A DNA stretch of 64,000 nucleotides from Tyto alba (Eukaryota; Chordata; Aves; Strigiformes; Tytonidae): NCBI RefSeq assembly GCF_018691265.1, contig NW_024881296.1, positions 7,781,427-7,845,426 of the forward strand, in the 5' to 3' direction. The translations under genes were made by a program, and so were the position numbers. Below, one piece after another: positions 38,801 to 53,000 of the stretch (positions within the stretch are counted from its first letter, which is position 1; each line of letters opens with the position of its first letter). Below the pieces are notes generated by a model that did no database searches, was not told where the DNA came from, and saw only the letters and a list, made by a program, of their open reading frames with translations.

Positions 38801-41800
38801 AGTGGGGCGAGATTGCTTTCCAGAGAAAAAAAGTGTTATTTACAATAAAGACACTTAATGGATGTTGGCATATGTGGCTTCCTAATGTCATATCTGCATG
38901 ACTGACAGTGAAAGCCAAGGTGAGCAGCAAAAGTTTCTTCCTATCTTCGACTCTCTCAGTATTTGTCAGAGAGGAGCAGACAGCCCAGCTCTCAGAAATA
39001 CTAAACCGACCACCCTTTGTATTGCACAGAAGCAAGGGAATGAGGCTTTCAGCCTGAATGTGCACTTGATGCCCATTTAGCATGTGAAGAAAAAGCCACG
39101 GTAACAGAAATTAGTTATGGATGAAACGTCCTTGAGAGCATTTCCTGAAAACAGTCTCAAGATATTTGCCTTGAACTGTCTGAATAACTTAATTGCCTCC
39201 TCTCTTTGGCACTTTCATGAGATCATGTTTTGCAGTGTGGTTTTGCTACTGTGTATTATGTATTACTGATTTAATTACCAGAAAAGAGGTGCCAAGGCAT
39301 TTCCAGAGATGCACAGATAATCACAGGAACTTAGACAGGAAAATTTAAGTGACAAACCCAAACTAAGCAATATAATTCCCCATAGATTTACAAATCAACT
39401 ATGATATGGTAGATTTTGTCCAGGCATGCGTGATATTCTGAGAACTTCGAGTGTGTGAAGTTTATTCCAGTCACTATCTCAAAATCATTTTCCTCTAAAA
39501 AATTAGACTAGGAATAGGATGTATCTACTCTAATATTGAGAGAGAGTTTCACGCGGTGGGTCGTTGTTAAAGACTAAAAATTGGAAGTCATATATGCTGA
39601 AGTAAAGCAGTATAGTAGTGGGCCATATGGAAACAGTTGTGTTTTATGAACAACTGATAGGATACAAATGTTTTTTTTTTTTGTCTCTTCCTCTAGTAAA
39701 CACTTACAGAAAGAATCCAGCTTCAAATCGTACACTTGCTTCGTGTTAGCAATAAACAGCCATTTGTTAACAATGATCTGTTTTGATAATTCCATTCTCT
39801 GACATTTCAGGGTTTCTTTCTTTGAAATTGTTCCTCTGTGCTACCGAAACTGCAGTTAACTCTTCTCATGTCACTTACAGAGCAGCTAGAAGCTCATATC
39901 TTCAAATTCACTCATGCTGCTCCATATCCAGAATATTTAATAATCTCATTTTTAATATCTGCTTTCCCAGGACATTCAACAGTGCCTCTTATGTCTCGGG
40001 TATAAGGAAATGTGGCTTTAAAGCACTTTGTAACCTGGGAGAGATTGATGGAAGAGAGGGTCAAGCTGCAAAATCATTGACTTGAAATTAAGGGGCAGAA
40101 ATGTGGTAGAAGAACGGGACAGGAATGAAGGGAAGTTACACTTGTCATAGTCTGAGGCAGAAAAGGGTCACCTAGCAGACATGTAGCACTGACCATGACC
40201 TGCCATGGACAATCCAGAGGAAAGTTAGGCAGGAGCTCTGTTTCCACTACAGGTGGATCAAAAAGCAGATGAAAGCCAGAAAGGGCAGGCAAAACAAATG
40301 ACATAGGGTACCATAATGCATAAATCTGCCAGTGTGGCAGTCACATGTTATGGACGGCCATGTAGGTGTTTCCTTGTGTCTCTCTTGACTCAGTCTAGTT
40401 AGTGGAAAGTAAAGGTTGCTAGGCTGACTATAACTGAAGACAGCAGCTGATGGTAAGACATTGTTCAGGATTTTACAGCCTCCAGTATTGAGTACTCGCT
40501 TAGTAGTATTATAGAGAGAAAATACAGAGATGCATTGGAGAACTTTTTGACACCCTTCCCATACTTACAAGGTGACTGAAGGTGGCAGGGTCACCCAAGC
40601 ACTCTGTGTTTTCTTGCTGAAGATTGCACCACTGTGGTAACTTTTAATAATGCTTTGCACTTTTATGAACACTCACCTGATTCACAGTTTCATTAAATAG
40701 TTAAGGAATAATGGGATTTATGTTTATTTCTGGTTGAAGGGTGGAATCGTGAACAGAACAACATTTACTTCCTCTGTTTAAATTTCAGTTGCTTTGTTTG
40801 AAACTGAAGCTCAAGTCAGAAGGCTTTGAAGCTTACCTTTGATTGCTTATTTTAAGCATTTTGTGGGCTGCAGCAGAGTAGGAGGGTATCACTGGCAAAT
40901 AAGCTTTGTATTTTTGACAGTCTTGTGACATTTCAGTAAGTTGGATCCTTATGCAGCAGAAAGACTGATATGTGTAGCAGCATTTCTCATGTGTGAGCTT
41001 CTTCATCTGGAAAAGAAACTCCTTCCTTTGATGGTAAGGCAACTTTTGCATCATCCTTGCAGGATGAGAGAGACCAACCTACTGGTTCAGATCCTGTACA
41101 TGCTAATGTCATACAGCATGCCCAAGAGATATACTATTGATTCTGTCTGAGGATTTGTTGGCAATCTTTAAAAATCCAGGTCAATGTAAGTTAATAGTTA
41201 AAGGACATTTTAAAATAAGAGCAAAATTAACACTGCTGGGCAAAGCTTGAACTTAAGACAACTGTTTTTTAGGGTTTCCATGAAATTGAAAATGTCAGGA
41301 CAAATAAAACTTTCACACTTTCGTAGTGAAATTTTCCCCTTCCTCCTCCTCTCCAAAATACAGAAAGCATAAAAGGGAGCCAGCTTCTGCTAGTCTGTCT
41401 GTGCATCTTCCCCCCAAGGTCTGCAGAGGTTTCAGACCAAAACACATATGAGAGAGAAACTCCATACTAAGTTCATATCCATTATATTTAGAAGAAAAAT
41501 ATGTTGTTTTTTTCTTTCTGAACTATAAGGTCACTGGAGATCTTATGCAAGAAAGATTTTATCACAATTACCTGTCATACAATTACCCGTAATAAAGAAT
41601 TTTTTAAGTGAAACTTACCTGGGAATGATTGTTGATGATGTGAAGGCACAAGACAATCTCAGATGGCCACCCTGAAAGTTGTGCCAGCTCTGTAGAGCTA
41701 AGACAAACAACTTTAGACTGGCATTTTTATGTGGAATGAATGAGGAATAGGACAGGAATGCGTACTTTAATAATCACTTTGCTATGATTCAGTAACACTG

Positions 41801-44800
41801 GATAAGGAAAGTTAGAGATGCACTTGAATTCTGGACTCTGCAGTGTACCATAGCCTGGAGAGGGGGAACAAAACAAAGGACAGTTATTAAACATGGAGGG
41901 TTTGAGAGTACCACTGAAATTAAAAGTCAAGTGCACTCATTCCTAAAAGCAGAACTTGGTTTATGAACACATGCATTTTTGGGGCTGACTATAGAATTAA
42001 GCAAATTATGACAGAGAAGGATACCACCGTGTAGTCAAAATATCACAAATATGACCCAGGGCACTATTTGATAGTTTTTATCCTACAGACTTCATAGCCC
42101 AGTTGTAGTACCTTCTTCTTAGAATCTTTCTGATTTTCTTAGGCCTTGAAAAGTATGCATCAAAATATATTTGTAGCTGGTCCTTAGTCAGTTTTGGGGT
42201 TTTATTCCTATCCCATGTATTTGTTTTACATTACTTATTTTCCCTGCTTTATAAAAGCTGTCAAACTTATGAATGGCGCTGCTAAAATTACTTTTGCTTC
42301 ATATTTGTTCTAAAAATACCTTATTTTAAAAAATCTGAAGATGAATGACTAGTCCTTAGTTTAAGGAGTGGAAGGAGGGGCTGCACACTCAATAATACTC
42401 TTTTCAGATGGTTTCCTCACATAGTTTTCTTAGTGTAAATGTTATCAGTTCTATAGCTCACTAAAGCCTGGATTTTTTTATACCTTTAAGAGAAGGTTTC
42501 CCAGGACCGTACTGCAGATGTGCATCTACTGCGGACCTTAAGAAAACTCTTTATTCACAAGATCTTCAGGAGAAGCTCCTGATGATGTGCAAGAGACAAC
42601 CAAAAGGAGGAGGTGGGAAGAAGGGAAATGTGCTATTCCTCTCTGAAGCACTCGCCAGTTGTAACTCTTTCACTGGATGTTTGTTGGATGAAATCCGTTC
42701 CCCTACAACTAAAGCATTTCATCTTCGCTTCAGTACAGACACAAATTTCACCCAAGAGTTTTTTCCACTGGTGCTACTTACTTTTGGATCATATTCGCTG
42801 CATGAAAAGATTATCTTGGGAGACAGTAGAAAGGTAATTTCCACTGATAACAGCTCTTCACAACAACTAAAACTCAAATCCTACTTTACAGTGTTCGTAG
42901 TATGATCTTTTGATCTGTTTTTAATACTGTCAGCAATGGAAGTGTTTCTACCCTTTGCTGCCATGTAGCCTACTTGCAAACTAACTCATGTACCCTGTAA
43001 CAGCTCAGAATAACAAAACTCTGCTTCTGTCTACTCTTGTAAGGAGAGATTATTCATTTGTCTTCCAGCTTTATAAGTTTGTCCTCTTTTCTAGGTTTCT
43101 GGAATACATGTATCTTTCCATGCAAATATATTTTTGTTAACCTGCGTTTCACCCAAAGAGGTGAATGATCTCTTCCTTGCATACCTCTGCCTGTGAGGTG
43201 GTGAAAGATACATGGCAGGACTGATTTCTCCCTAGGGCTTGGCAATAAGCACCTCCAGTGCCTGTGGATCCCTTCACAGATACTAGGCTGAAGACCCAGG
43301 GGGTTTCTGCACAGCCCTCTTGGTTTGGATTCCGGACCACCCAGGAATTAGGAAAACCAAGGGGCATTAGGTTGTCCAAAATATGTTTCAAATATTAGCC
43401 TAAAATGCAAACAAGTTTATTCTAGTGAAGGACGCTGCTCTGGATAATGAAAACAAAACCAAAAAGAGAAGCAGAAAACAGCAGCCCGCAGTGGCAGAGT
43501 ACCCCATCTGCGTGGCAACCAGGGCTCTGAGTATGGGCTTGGCAGTGACAGCCAAGGTATCCTTCAGCAGCAATCCCCTGCCCATGCAGTGGGTCTCCAA
43601 AACTACCTAGCAGAATAGGCAACTTAGTTTGCTGCCCTGATTTGCTTTGGAAGCTCTCCTACAGTTTTAATCTACCCTGTTCCTCTTTTTAAGATGGATT
43701 CTCCTCTTCTGATCTGTCATCTCAGTCCTGCCACCCACCAGCAGGTAAATTTTGTGCTTATGAGCAAAAGGCTGTGGTGAGGCAGCCTTTTACCCCCTTC
43801 TCTGGCAACAGCTTTGAAATTCAAAAATGCAAATATAGCAAGTGTGACCTTTCTTTCTCCCCACTGTTTCTTAATTAGCACATTCCATCAAGTTTGAATG
43901 GTTACTGTGTTTTGTGAAATAATAACTGTGCTAGTTACTGATGGTAGTTACATTTCCAGGACTGTGTCATTTTGATAAATCACATATCTGAAGTATTCAC
44001 TATGCATATCCTAACATACTCTCAGCTTTCTGTTTGTTTTGGGTTATTCAAAGACAGCACACACAATATAGAGTAATAGAGATGATGCTCTTGCCAGTAC
44101 TCTTTCCATGGCCCATCCTCCTCCACTTTCAGTCAGGTATTCACTCCCATCACAGCATCATAGGCCTTTCTGTGTCAAGTCTCTGCTTATGTAGCTCCAC
44201 GCTAACAACAGCTGCACTTGACCACAGCAAATCCCAAATACACCTAGTAATACTGTAGGCAGAATGTCTCGTCTCAGCTCTAAAAGGCATAACTGAGAGA
44301 CCCAAGTCAGAACAGTCTCAGCGTGATTGTTACAACCAGACAAAATGGCTGAGTGAAGAGGAGAAGCCCTATCACGCTTTGTGTGAAAATCTAAAGCATT
44401 TTGGTGACTTAGAGTCCAGTTCCAGTGCTTTGTCAAAGATGTTTTCTAAAAGGCAGAACAGCAGTTTCTATTGCCTTTACAGTAAGGATCAAACCAAAGA
44501 GAAGTACTTCAGATAGGCCGTATCTTAAAGTACAAAATAAGTCACTATACAGATCATTGGGTCTGATAATGATCTTCTCTTATTTGTTCATTATCATGCA
44601 CCAGTTATGTATGAATGCAAGGACATCATTAGGAAGCAAATAAAACTAGATGTATCACTAGAATTACTTAATAAATTTTGCAGGATTTTTTCTCTCTTGC
44701 TTTCTAGTTGTGCAAAATGACAGTGAGTTTTCTATAAATAATGTGTCAATGTGAAGGCTTTTTTACAATACATTTTAAGATGTCATATGTACAGGTTATA

Positions 44801-47183
44801 AATATGATGTTCTGAATACCAACACACTTTTCATATAGTTCCCACATCATTATTTTATCTGAAGGTGGGTGTCAGCTGTTCACAGATGAGAGAAGCCTGG
44901 GCTCTTTAATCCCTTGCTCCGGTTCTTTCAACCTCCACTGAAAACCTTCTGCACTTTCCAGCACTCCCGGCTTTCCAATTCACTGCTGAAAAAGTAGTGA
45001 CTTTACAGAATGTTTCCTGCTCTGGGACATTTTCTCTTCTGCTTCAATTCCATGGACTTCAGTAGGAATAGGCCATCTGAGCATCTCGTGGAGTCAGTCA
45101 CCTAAGCCAGGAGCGATAATTCTGAAGATACCAGCAGTAGCGTTTTTGTTGACTGCTGTGGAATTTGGATCTCACCCTTAAGACCAGACTGCAGATACCT
45201 TACCCCTGAGAGTCAATAGACGGTTCACACAGTAGGCTTGTGCAGATATGCTCAGGAAAGTCAGGATGTCTCCTCATGCAAATAACAAACTGAGGTTTCA
45301 AAGGGGATCATTTCTGCTCCACTGGAATTCTTTCAACATGTCCACAGAAGCAGCACAGAGAGAAATACTCACTCACAAATTCTGCCTAGAATCAATGTCA
45401 AATGCTATAGGAGTCTTGGGGTCTTCACCCGGGATGGCTGAGCAAGGCCTGATGCTCCCAGGGGCCTGGGCACACACACCTCCACCCCTCACTCCCCAAA
45501 AACCTGCGAGAGGCTTGTACCTGTGCCGGGCACCCGTGCTCGACCTGGGGAGCTGGCCGGCACCTGTGCTCTGTCACAAACGGGTTTTCTAAAGGCAGTG
45601 TAAAGTGCCCATGCACATTTTTTTGTCATTTCTTTCCACATGGTTTTCCACATGTAACAGTTCATCCACAGCAGTGCACACTTTCCTCACCTGCTGTTCA
45701 AGCTGTGTCTTGGTGTGCAGGCATCCAGAGTCTGACTATAGTACTGCTTTCTTTGAACCTTTTGCTTCTGAGAAAGTAATGTATCTGTCTCATGAGATTT
45801 AAAGGGTGGACAGTCATAAAGTAAATGAAAACAAGTGTTGTCTAGCAAAGCAGTAGGCTACGTTCTTGATCGTAAACCTGAAAACATAGTTATAAATAGG
45901 ATGTTAAAAAAGGAAGACATGAAATAAAACCTAAGATATATCTGAAATATTCTCACTGTCTTCCAGACTTTTTCTAAGATATCTCTTAGCTGTTTTAGCC
46001 GAGGACTAGCCAACAGATCCAGGATGCTGCATTGCAGACTGTAATAAATTGTGGGTTCTCCACACACAATCTCTGTGTTGGAGTTTCTCTAATACTTAAG
46101 AGTTGTCAGGGTGACAATGGTATAAATGATATGTCAAAGCAATTCTAAGACCTCTGCTTTCTTATCAAACCATTTAGGGAAGTGTATTGTATTTGAAGCC
46201 TGGGTTGGCTGCAAACGTGCTTGAGATATTAAAATGGATATAATGAATGTGCTTGTAATATTTTTCAAGCCTGTCTAGGTTGGACTGTGCAAAGCTTCTC
46301 TTCATAGGGAAGGTGACTTTTTACAACAGCTGTATTCTCCTCCTAATTACATTGCAGTCTCTTTCTGTCCCAGACAGAATGATTTTAATGTGAACATTTT
46401 CTCCTTTTTGTATAAAAACGTGTTTTATGTATTATGAAAGGCGATACCTGTACAGCATTTTGGTCTCACAAATACATGTACAAGACACACAGCCAGCTCT
46501 CTATCTCCCTTAACATTAAAAACATTAAAATGTGACTTAGTATTTTGAGTTCCTTCTTTTCTTTCTCTGACTTTTGTCAGAGTTACTGGCAGGACTAATC
46601 ACATTGTTAGACCACTAAATTTAAAGAAACACTCTTCTCACAGGGTCTTTCTGTGTTCCATACTGAAGTAGCATAATTCCCCATAACTATAAGTCCATCA
46701 TTTATTATATCAAATTTAGCTGTTGTGGCCAGTTTTGGCCAACCTTTCACAGACCAAATTCAGCAGGAATAGGAGAAACATGAGGTGGGAAAAAGACCAG
46801 AGTAATAGAGAAGTTCCAGAATGAAGAAGGAATGGAAAGAGAGTTGTTTGGTTTAGAGAAGTGTTAAGTAGGAGAGAGCAAAGTGAGTGCAGGCAAAACA
46901 AAAAATGGTTTAGGGACTGTGTTTCAGACTTGTCCTGTTTGAGTTTTCTCATAAAACAAGAAAAAAGGGGATTGTTCTTGATTATTTACCCAATAAAACA
47001 GATAGGCAGCAGCTGTGAAACCAAGAGTAGTATTTTTCACATGGGACAAAACTAACCTGTGGGGCTCCTGCAGTGAAAAATATACTGAGACTATAAGTTC
47101 AGTAGGACTCAGGAGAAGATGGGACTTTCTGGGAGGAGTTACACTGTATGCCCAACAACATCAACTGAAAGAATGGGAAATGT
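35886..47183. other. Intergenic, no gene seen
   Basis: A 130-codon - strand frame (36895-37287) is partly a poly-A tract read as Phe. A 107-codon - strand frame (37854-38177) is Cys-rich but unrecognised. A GC-richer patch lies at 45420-45570. No retroviral internal region is found between the two + strand LTRs. Confidence 0.65.
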
Positions 47184-47188
47184 GTGCT
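47184..47188 (+). repeat. 5-bp target-site duplication, left copy (GTGCT)
   Basis: Identical to 48256-48260 on the other side of the solo LTR, marking an undisturbed insertion. Confidence 0.88.
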
Positions 47189-47343
47189 TGTCCTGGGTTG
47201 AGTGAGTGGTGGAGTTTTTGGTGGCAGGGGAGGGAGCTATCGGGGCGGCCCCCTGTGAGAAGCTTCTCGAAGCTCCCCCAGCTCCAAGTCAGCTCCACTT
47301 CTGTTTGGAAACTGAGACCATCAGCTGCACCTCTGCGATAACG

Positions 47344-47350
47344 TATTTAA
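47344..47350 (+). promoter_or_regulatory. LTR TATA-like box (TATTTAA)
   Basis: Lies within the motif GATAACGTATTTAAGAAG, shared with the other + strand LTR and nearly so with the - strand LTR. It is the likely U3 core promoter. Confidence 0.65.
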
Positions 47351-48061
47351 GAAGGGACGTGGTGACGGGCAGTGGGACTGGTGAGGAGGAGTTGCTGCAG
47401 CTGCATGAACACCAAGGTCAGTGGAGGAATGGAGGAAGAAAGGAGGGGGGAGGTGTGCCGGAGCAGAGACACCCCTGTACCCTGTGGTGAGACGGCAGGG
47501 TGGCCCCCCTGCCACCCATGAAGATCTACGGTGGAGCAGACATTGATTTGTGGCCTGTTGCTCCTGCTCAGATGATCAAGGTGCTGTGCCCGAAGAAGGC
47601 CGGGGTCTCATGGGAAAAGGCAGCCCCGCTGCTGTAATTCAGTGCTGGGAGGATTGCAGCATGTGGGGGTGTCCCACACCGGAGCAGCTCGGGAAGGGCT
47701 GCAGCCGTGGGAGGGAATCCAGTTGGAGGAAGTTAGTGACCCATGACGGAGCAGTGTGGGGAACGCTGCGGCCCGTGGGAGGAATTCAAGTCGGAGAAAG
47801 TTTGTGGAGGACTGTCTCCTGTGAGAGGGGACCACGATGGAGCAGGGGGAACAAGTTTCGGACACTCCCCTCACTGAAGATGAAGAAAGTGTCAGCACTG
47901 ACTGCACCCCCCATTCCCTGCCCCTGCACCACTGGGGGAGGAGGTAGAGATATCGGGAGCAGAGCTGAGCCCGGGAAGAAGGGAGGGGTGGGGGGGAGGT
48001 GTTCTCAAGATGTGGCAATGCTTCTCACTGTCCTACTCTGTTATGTGTTGTTAGTGTCTGT

Positions 48062-48067
48062 AATAAA
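48062..48067 (+). terminator. LTR polyadenylation signal AATAAA
   Basis: Followed within about 50 bases by a second AATAAA (48117-48122) and T-rich sequence, as expected for the R region of an LTR. Confidence 0.6.
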
Positions 48068-48255
48068 TGTATGTTCTTTTTTGCTTCCCCTAACGAGTCT
48101 GCCTTTTGCTCGTGATAATAAAAGGGGGATTTTCCCCCATCCCAGTCCTATCTTGAACCCCAAGCCTGGCTCTCTGTCCCTTCTCATTGCCGGAGGGGAA
48201 GGGAGAGAGAGCTGCTGCATTGTGGTTGGCTGCCAATCAGGCCCAAACCATGACA

Positions 48256-48260
48256 GTGCT
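48256..48260 (+). repeat. 5-bp target-site duplication, right copy (GTGCT)
   Basis: Identical to 47184-47188 and directly follows the terminal ACA of the solo LTR. Confidence 0.88.
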
Positions 48261-49510
48261 CTAGGGTTAAATCAAATAGATGACGTGGAGAGGCTAAGCA
48301 GCACCAGTAAAGCACTGATGCACATTCTTAGCTTCAAATATGTGCTTAAACCCACTCAGCAAATCACTTTGTAAGCAGATACAGAGCTCTGAAGATGTGC
48401 TCAAATCAGTTGAAGTTGAAGCTTCATTATTTGGTGTTTTGATTATGTGCCTGGGCACTTTTCCGTAGTGTGAGGCCTGGAATTGAAACATGCTGAGGGG
48501 TAATGTCAGTAGCAAGCATGCTATCCATGAAATTATAAACCATTCAATAGAGCAGAAATACCCATCACCCATTAAAAGACAACATTTGAAAGCAGTCCTC
48601 CCATTGCTATTGCCCTGGCTTCAGGTGGTGAAACATCCAGCTTGCTAATATATATGGCTATCATCAGGGATCAGGGCATGTTACTGACATGAGACATAAA
48701 AGTAGGTGACATACAATATGCTAATTTATGTGATTGTAATACAAATTATTTTGTTGTGTGCTCACTTTCATTCGTTCTTGTGAATCTGAGGCTCAGTTCA
48801 GGACATTCTTGAGATCCATGGCAAATGCCTAAAGCTCCTTCACATAGAAATACATGCTGAGGAGGGAAAGTCTGAAAAGAAAAATGAAAACATGATAAAG
48901 CAGGCCCTTGAGTGAGATTAATAATAAACCATTCTGACACAATCTTACATTTTATGTATTACCCATGGTTGTTTTGACTTTCACAGCCAGGTGTGTTTTG
49001 ATTCCTCCTTCTTATTCAGCTTCCCTCATACTCAGGCTTTGGATTCTCATAATCTTCCATAGTGCTGAACAGCAAAAAATTTTCCTGCAGGCCTGGAGGA
49101 TCTTCCCTGTTGCCTTTCATCCATCTGTATTATCTGCAGTAGAAGTAGCTGTGATTCTAATTATGGAATTTCTGTAGTCATTAACATTTTATAAATGATC
49201 TGTTTCTTCTTTGAGATGGTCCTATTCCAGCAGCAGATAGTCTCTCATTCCCCTCGATTACTGGCAAATTGTTAGTATTTGGCATTCTGCACATAGTGGA
49301 GTTGCAAAGAACCTCCCTTCCCCCATATGGTACATTCATGGGTACCACTTTTCTGTTAATCTTTTTTTTAAAATGTAGTTTATTAATGCTTTTGTGCAGT
49401 ATACAAGCAGACAGGAGAATATCAGAATGTTAGTATCTAAGTGACAAGAGAATCAGTAACAATTTCTGTTTGTTCTTCAGTGCCTTTCACCCGAAAGTTT
49501 TCCAAATATT

Positions 49511-49527
49511 AAAAAAAAAAAAAAAAA
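49511..49527 (+). repeat. A17 homopolymer
   Basis: Seventeen A. Confidence 0.88.
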
Positions 49528-49636
49528 CAGAAGCCCAAAACTCTCAGCACTGGTCAGGCAGTCATTGGCAGTCATTTTGGATAGCAATTTTGTCATACCA
49601 GATGCATTATAATGCATTGTACTTATTTTGGATTGG

Positions 49637-49666
49637 AAATAAATAAATAAATAAATAAATAAAAAA
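49637..49666 (+). repeat. (AAAT)6 microsatellite
   Basis: Six AAAT units then six A. Confidence 0.92.
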
Positions 49667-50027
49667 CACGAAACAACATAATTTCTTCAAGTGAAACACA
49701 ATGAAAACATGAGATTAAAACACTTTCCTAAACTTCATGCTGAGTGGGTAAAAAGAATGACAGATAGGAAATGAAGAACATAATGACCCTAATTGTTGCC
49801 AGTATATAGTGACATGACTAACATTTACAACAAGGTCTTTGGTGACTTTGCATAACTTTCCCTGAAGCAGGGGAAACAATTTTGGAACTACAAGCTCTCT
49901 GGAAGTGAGACCAGGCTGGCTGAACTTCTTATACAGCTCTGCACACTAAAATGCAGTCATTTTGCTGGTAATGTAACAGTATGTGGTGTCTCCTCTGTTA
50001 AAGACTATTTTTCTGTCAAGAATACAT

Positions 50028-50046
50028 AAAAAAAAAAAAAAAAAAA
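50028..50046 (+). repeat. A19 homopolymer
   Basis: Nineteen A. Confidence 0.88.
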
Positions 50047-53000
50047 CACCCCTAAACACACAATTTATAGCAGGAAGGGTAAAAATTGATGTGAAATAAA
50101 ATATATAGGGTTCTTTCACTTTTCATGCAGTGACCCAGGAAGGGAGTGGTAGGTGGAATGGAATATCCACACCACAGGTAAAGGCTTTTTCGATGAATTC
50201 AAACTGCTGAACACTAATTCTGGTGGTATTCAATGATTAGAGCATGTGATGAACAGATGACACTACTGCTTAAGGGTGAATTGTTTAAGATTCTCCCCGA
50301 TTAGCAATAAAATATGACAAAGTTATATTTGTTAAGGTATAGGGGAGATAAGAATGTAGGGAGATAAAAATGTATAGCTTGGCTCAGTGCTAATGTACTT
50401 ACAATGATCAGATAGAATGTCATTATCTAGGTATTGTCTTATTTGAAAAATAATACCTGTTGGAGCAGTTGTATGATCTTCTACAAGATAAAGAAGGATG
50501 CTTTTTGAGCAAAAAGACTCAAGCCAATCCTGCTGCTTAGGGATTCAGAGAGTTAGCAATAAGATGTTAACTGGCAGTTAAATTGTGTGAAGCTTAATGT
50601 AGGTGGTACAGATTGACTAAAATGCAAACAGTTTATTTTATCTTTATGTATCTTATACACTGCCAGAGGAGGGAGAGCAGAGTGAGAATTCTTTAAAATA
50701 TATAGCGTTAACTTAGATGAATCAGTATTATTCTTGTTTTACTTACACAGAAATATAGAAATTAAGGGCCTCATTTATTCTAAATGTAGTCCTCTAAAAG
50801 TTAGAATTGTAGTTTGGGCAATTTCTTTGTAGTGCTTCTGCAGTTAATGGAAGGAGATAGGCCTAAGGGATCCACATCTGGATCCTGTCCAGACAGCAAA
50901 AGCATTCTTATTTTTTAAAGTAATTTTCAAGTAAATCTTTGCACTCCTAAAATAATAAAATGGTTGCAAGCTATCTGTGAATATCTGTTTGGATGCTGTT
51001 TTGGACTGAGCTCTGTTGCATTTATCTCAGCAAAGCCAACTTGTACTCCCAACATTTGCCTTGTTAGTATTTCACGTCCTCCCTTTCTGTAGCCTTAATT
51101 GCACTAATAAGTTCTGTATGCTTCTGCCTGTCTTCTGCCTTTGGATTGTTATCTTCAGCTGATGCCCTGTTTGCTTTGTCAGACATGAAAGTATCATTCA
51201 AAAAAATGTCTCCCACAGATACGCCTTCTATGACCTTATTTTACACAGTGATTATATGAGTGGATCTTAAATGCTGGGATGACAAAAACTATTCTGAGTT
51301 CCTGGTTAAGAAAACCAAGTGTCTTTCCTCCTGTTTAACTGGTAAGAACTTACTTCAAGCTTAGTCATGCAGTCCTCTTAGCTCCCTGTAAATTTAAAGC
51401 TGTGTTTTAATTCTTTCATCTATCTCATGCGAGCCTTCTGGGCGTGATTCCGCTTCTCCACTTGGAACCTCCCTTGTTCATCCGAACAATCTGGAAGAGA
51501 GCACAATATAAGCTTTTTGATGGGAAAAAGAAAACAAGAAAAAGCTTGTCAATCCCCATACGTAATCTTGTGCCTGGGGAGTATATATGTATTTTCAATT
51601 AGTGTTCCTAAAGTTCCTTTAAATGCACTAGCTATGCCCTATGCGGTGATTAAAAGCTTCAGCAAATAGGGCCTGAGAGGCCTTACAACCTTCCAGCCTC
51701 CTATACATACATTTGCTTAGTGATTTTCTCTTCTCTTCTTTATGCATTTGTTGTTGTTTTAATCCTCTCTAGAAAGTCAATCGTGGACAATTGACATTAG
51801 TGGGCGAAAGACTGAGCAAACAGAAAGTCTTACGTTTCCTTCTTATGAAGTGCTGGCTTATTCCTAGAGGTGTTTGAAAGAGCCAGAGAGCCCAAACTCA
51901 GGTCTAAAGCTTTATCAGGTCTCCACGAGCAATACTGTTTAGTTTACATTTTGCACTGGAAATGCTAATATCCAAGCCAGATTTAAACTGACACTGAAGA
52001 GTTATTTCTTTTCAATGAGTTACTACAGGAAACAGCTATAAGTTTTCTACAAGGCGTTTTATACATGGTTAATCAGAAAAAAATTGCTTGGGATTTATGC
52101 TATTTATTTCCATTAGGTTGCATGGGACTTAGATTTATGTTTCGAAGCTTTGAGGAACTGTGCATTGCATTGCTGAAGGCTTTAGACTGTTCTATGAAAG
52201 AAAAACAGGTGAAGAAATATATGCTGCTGCCTGAGTTATTACACATATCTGAATAACGAGGACCCAGCCACATTTGCCTCCTGCCTGTAACTGCAATAAA
52301 GGGTACTTTAATTTTAATTACTTAGAGCAAAATTCAAGTGATTTGTTAATATCAACAGAACCCTAGGACAGAATTATAGTAATGTTTTATACACACTTGG
52401 GGGAATTCTGGTGGAAATAATATGCAGGATATAAATCTGCTTTTCTGCTGCTTCACAGTTCAGTGAAAATTTAACCTGACATCCAGACCTGCATCTGCTG
52501 GAGTGGGCGAGGGAAGACAACCACGAACAGCCACCCCAGGGGGAAAGTTTAATTGTTCCAGATCTCAGGAGAATGATTCTGCCACCAGTGCAGGGGCTGG
52601 AGCCTGCCTAACAGGTTCAGTGCAGTGGAGGGGGAGATGGATAAGCCGTGTCAGGTCCCTTATCCTACCATCATCCAGGCATCTGTCCAATTCCTAGCAC
52701 AGATCAGAGCATGCCTCATCAGACTCTAAGTGACACCAGAAGCTGGTGCTCCCCCAGGGTTATCCTAAGACCACAGATGAAGTGGCACTCTTTTCCCTGC
52801 TACTTCATCTCCATGTGCCATCCAGTGAACACTCCTGTGGCTGCATCTGACAGGTTTGCTTTGTGTGACGGGAGGGATACAAATTAGCAGGATTCTCCAA
52901 AGAATTTGTCTTGGTGGCCATAGTGAAAGAATCAGACTGCAGCTAAAGAACAAGTTGGAGGTGGCTTTGCACAAGGATACATGTTAACCCCAAACAACAC

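Larger units (their letters stand above)
47189..48255 (+). mobile_element. Solo LTR of an endogenous retrovirus (ERVL-like), complete
   Basis: A 1067-bp element begins TGTCCTGG and ends CCATGACA, near-inverted ends of the TG...CA type. The five bases GTGCT occur immediately before (47184-47188) and after (48256-48260), a clean 5-bp target-site duplication. This size is typical of ERVL-type insertions in vertebrates. It contains a TATA-like TATTTAA (47344-47350) and polyadenylation signals AATAAA at 48062-48067 and 48117-48122, consistent with U3-R-U5 order. No internal gag/pol or primer-binding site is adjacent, so this is a solo LTR left by recombination. A 274-codon open frame (47550-48374) runs out of the LTR into the flank and is not considered a gene. 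Confidence 0.9.

Noticed and set aside
33922..48255. A single provirus with LTRs at 33.9 and 47.2 kb
   Set aside because: The left copy lacks its 3' end, the right copy has its own matching 5-bp duplication, and no gag/pol/env-like sequence lies between.
47550..48374. 274-codon + strand open frame
   Set aside because: It lies inside the solo LTR and runs through the target-site duplication into flanking DNA. No retroviral domain is present.
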